Shown: positions 62,132 to 64,000 of the stretch, piece by piece
Layout of the letters: each line of letters starts with the position of its first letter
Numbering within the stretch: the stretch's first letter is position 1
NCBI GenBank assembly: GCA_033852165.1
Contig: JAWSUZ010000074.1
Location: 1 to 64,000, forward strand
Length of the DNA stretch: 64,000 nucleotides
From: Agarilytica sp033852165
Lineage (GTDB): Bacteria > Pseudomonadota > Gammaproteobacteria > Pseudomonadales > Cellvibrionaceae
Direction: 5' to 3'
Made by a program: the position numbers and the translations under genes
The notes under the pieces: generated by a model
What the model was told of the DNA's origin: nothing
The model's database searches: none
The model's input: only the letters and a program-made list of their open reading frames with translations

Positions 62132-63415
62132 TTACGCTGTGGCTTCGGCGGGTTGTGGAGTGTCGAGTTTAACGCGGCGTTTTCCGGTTAGGAGTTGTTG
62201 CATTAGGGCTGTTTTTTCTTGTTTGAGTTGGTCAAGCTGCACGCAAAAATTTTCGATTTTTTTGTCGCAAGAGTGAGTAATATTGATAATCATATTTTGC
62301 TCCTCTATAGCGGGGAATCGAACGTTTAGACTCCCAATCCCGTTTTGATCTATTGTTGTCATAGTTCCGGTTTTTGAATATGACATAAAGTGTTTTCTAG
62401 CCATTGGAGACAAGCAGAATTCTTGTAGGTATTTGGAGAATATTTTTCTTGTGTCAGGTCTTACTCTCATAATATGGCATTCGTAAATAACGTCGTCGGC
62501 ATCTACGTTAAAAATGTTGCAGTGTGCAATCCCGTCAACTTTTAACGATGACCTAGTGAAAAACAAGTCCCCCTTTATTACCTTGACCTTTGAAAATTCC
62601 TTCGCGCTGATATTTAGCAGTTTTAGGCGGCTAGGGTCAATGGTGTTGGGCGTGTATAGGTTGACTACGTTAATCAATCTATAACCATTGCCTACTTTTT
62701 TGGGATCGTTGAATGCGCCATTTGAAATTTTTTCTGAAGATAACTCTTTGAGATTGAGCAGGCTCCAGTCTTTCGGGTATTTATTATCCTTCGCAGGCTC
62801 ACCAAACTCCTTAAACCGCTTCTTCCCCGTCAACAGTTGTTGCATTAGAGATTTTTTCTGCTGCTTGCTGTTTTCAATTAGTTTTTCGACGGTGTTTATG
62901 GCTTTGTCCCAGGTGGATAGGATTTTGGCGATTTTTGTTTGTTCTAACGGAGGTGGTATGGGCACTTTGATAGATTTTACTAGGCCACCACTCAAGTTGC
63001 TTTGCCCTGCTGTATTACTGAAATTGCGAATGTTTTGATATTGGCTGCGTAAGTAGTAAAAGAAAAAAATGGGATCGTGTTTATCATGGAAGATGATAGC
63101 CGCACAATTCTGGTTGGTAGTTGCCTCGAACTTTAATATAGCTACTTGGCCACGAGTTTTACCTTGTCCGATCATCGCCATTAATATCGTGTGTTTTGGG
63201 ACTAGTTTGGCTGATGACTTTTTAAGTCCCTCCTGGCTAATATGTTCCCTTACGTTAGAAGGGTATAGATTGCAGTTTTGGACTTCAGTTGTTGTTATCC
63301 ATGGAACATCCCCTCCCCAATATGATGGCTCTTTTCTGCTCGGTGTTCCTCCAGATGTAACAACTGCTACATCTTTAATCATTTTAATACTCCAATCATT
63401 AGGAAGCATAATCAA
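62132..63415 (-). CDS. hsdS: Type I restriction enzyme, specificity subunit
   Basis: 427 residues with two target-recognition domains and two conserved helices: TRD1 (about 5-150; SIKMIKDVAVVTSGGTPSRKEPSYWGGDVPWITTTEV), then VPIPPPLEQTKIAKILSTWDKAINTVEKLIENSKQQKKSLMQQLLTGKKR; TRD2 (about 215-365), then FPAIEEQNMIINITHSCDKKIENFCVQLDQLKQEKTALMQQLLTGKRR. The repeated MQQLLTGK ends are characteristic. It sets the bipartite target. hsdM is not between it and the window end. Confidence 0.95.
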   Translation of the reverse strand: MIMLPNDWSIKMIKDVAVVTSGGTPSRKEPSYWGGDVPWITTTEVQNCNLYPSNVREHISQEGLKKSSAKLVPKHTILMAMIGQGKTRGQVAILKFEATTNQNCAAIIFHDKHDPIFFFYYLRSQYQNIRNFSNTAGQSNLSGGLVKSIKVPIPPPLEQTKIAKILSTWDKAINTVEKLIENSKQQKKSLMQQLLTGKKRFKEFGEPAKDNKYPKDWSLLNLKELSSEKISNGAFNDPKKVGNGYRLINVVNLYTPNTIDPSRLKLLNISAKEFSKVKVIKGDLFFTRSSLKVDGIAHCNIFNVDADDVIYECHIMRVRPDTRKIFSKYLQEFCLSPMARKHFMSYSKTGTMTTIDQNGIGSLNVRFPAIEEQNMIINITHSCDKKIENFCVQLDQLKQEKTALMQQLLTGKRRVKLDTPQPAEATA

Positions 63416-63479
63416 GTTCCTCTATATACTGATTCACTCTCTTGCACCCATGGAAATCCACTCCTAGATTAGGTCCTTG

Positions 63480-64000
63480 TTTGGTTTGCTTTGGCTCCAT
63501 GCCATGCTTGCTGGGTTTTGTTGTTTTTTTGAGTTTGGTCTGCATTACCACGCGGAGCGTGGGAACGAGGGGGTAGTGGTTATTATGTATGGGGTTGGGG
63601 CGCTTCTGGTTCCCACGCTCTGCGTGGTAACCCATACCTGGCTGGCAGGGATTGGGGTGCTTTGGTTCTGAGACGTGCTTGCTGGGTTTGGTTGTTTGCC
63701 TGGGCTCGGTCTGCGTTACCACGCGGAGCGTGGGAACGAGGGGGTGGTGGTTATTGTGCATGGGGTTGGGGCGCTTCTGGTTCCCACGCTCCGCGTGGTA
63801 ACTCATACCTGGCTGGCAGGGGTTGGGGTGCTTTAGTTCGGAGCCGTGCTTGCTGAGTTTGGTTGTTTGCCTGGACTCGGTCTGCATTACCACGGCGACT
63901 GCATGGATGCAGTCGGTAGAGCGAAGCAGGATGCCAGAGCCGAGGAGCGTGGGAACGAGGGGATGGTGGTTATTGTGCATGTCGTCGTTTTTCCTCTTAG
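63480..64000. repeat. 171-base tandem repeat containing REP pairs (region 4)
   Basis: Landmark TGC.TTACCACG occurs at 63541, 63712 and 63883, i.e. exactly 171 bases apart twice. Each unit holds an inverted REP pair plus GGTTGGGGCGCTTCTGG and CTTGCTGGGTTTGGTTG spacers. The third unit carries a short loop insert (63895-63944). The frames through it are not genes. It separates hsdS from whatever lies upstream. Confidence 0.85.

Noticed and set aside
63399..63980. 193-codon minus-strand frame and two plus-strand frames
   Set aside because: Its repeats (HNNHHPLVPTLRVV) are the 171-base tandem repeat read in frame; it is low-complexity and overlaps the hsdS start.

Overview
The window looks like chromosomal DNA of a marine-type Gammaproteobacterium. 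This is inferred from the gene families and moderate GC, not from a marker gene: a pspABC/pspF envelope-stress locus, Wzx/Wzy-type polysaccharide genes, a LytS/LytTR pair, a type I restriction system and many REP-type palindromes of the form TTCCCACGC...GCGTGGGAA. I saw no rRNA, tRNA or CRISPR array. A run of 65 Ns (45132-45196) marks an assembly gap inside a minisatellite.

Layout. 0.2-4.1 kb is a patchwork: a truncated transposase, a DUF4396 membrane protein with an AraC-type regulator, a DUF2971 protein, and a complete IS3-family element with a -1 frameshift signal. 4.1-20.2 kb is bracketed by two diverged inverted copies of a ~125 bp non-coding repeat. It holds three tandem tail-collar proteins with a GNAT and a DUF6916-like protein, then a lasso-peptide locus (7.2-19.7 kb), and ends at a decayed IS3 transposase. 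20.5-23.1 kb carries two orphan genes and a GntP-family permease.

The lasso locus is the highlight. Divergent arms encode an ABC exporter, B2 leader peptidase and B1/RRE protein (minus strand), and a lasso cyclase, a sulfotransferase, a 2OG-Fe(II) oxygenase, the 58-residue precursor, an HPr-kinase-like kinase and a second sulfotransferase (plus strand). A convergent minus-strand group (ATP-grasp, Wzz-like, nucleotidyltransferase) closes it. The precursor has Thr at -2 and a predicted core GKSASDFETPDFGPS: Gly1, Glu8 (8-residue ring) and a C-terminal Ser that the kinase could phosphorylate as in paeninodin. The predicted outcome is a lasso peptide that is phosphorylated and possibly also sulfated and hydroxylated.

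23.8-45 kb is an exopolysaccharide region: three SGNH hydrolases, an MBOAT O-acyltransferase, a Wzy-like polymerase/ligase, three glycosyltransferases, and a Wzx-like flippase after an intervening 8.1 kb gene. That gene encodes a secreted ~2,700-residue protein with SPRY-like, Ig-like, Ca-binding TSP3-type and laminin-G-like modules; its C-terminal part repeats with an exact 1128 bp period. 45-52.7 kb has a small outer-membrane barrel, two near-duplicate acyltransferases, a LytS/LytTR two-component pair and another acyltransferase. 52.8-57.6 kb has a TM2 protein, pspCBA, pspF, a SnoaL-like protein and a PilZ protein. 58-63.4 kb has hsdR and hsdS plus a YgjP-type metallopeptidase, with hsdM presumably beyond the window edge.

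Intergenic DNA in 42.5-43.3, 54.8-55.6, 57.6-58.1 and 63.5-64 kb is a mosaic of REP palindromes. Some carry a ~100 bp sequence inserted exactly into the palindrome loop, and an empty-site counterpart is present in the same window.
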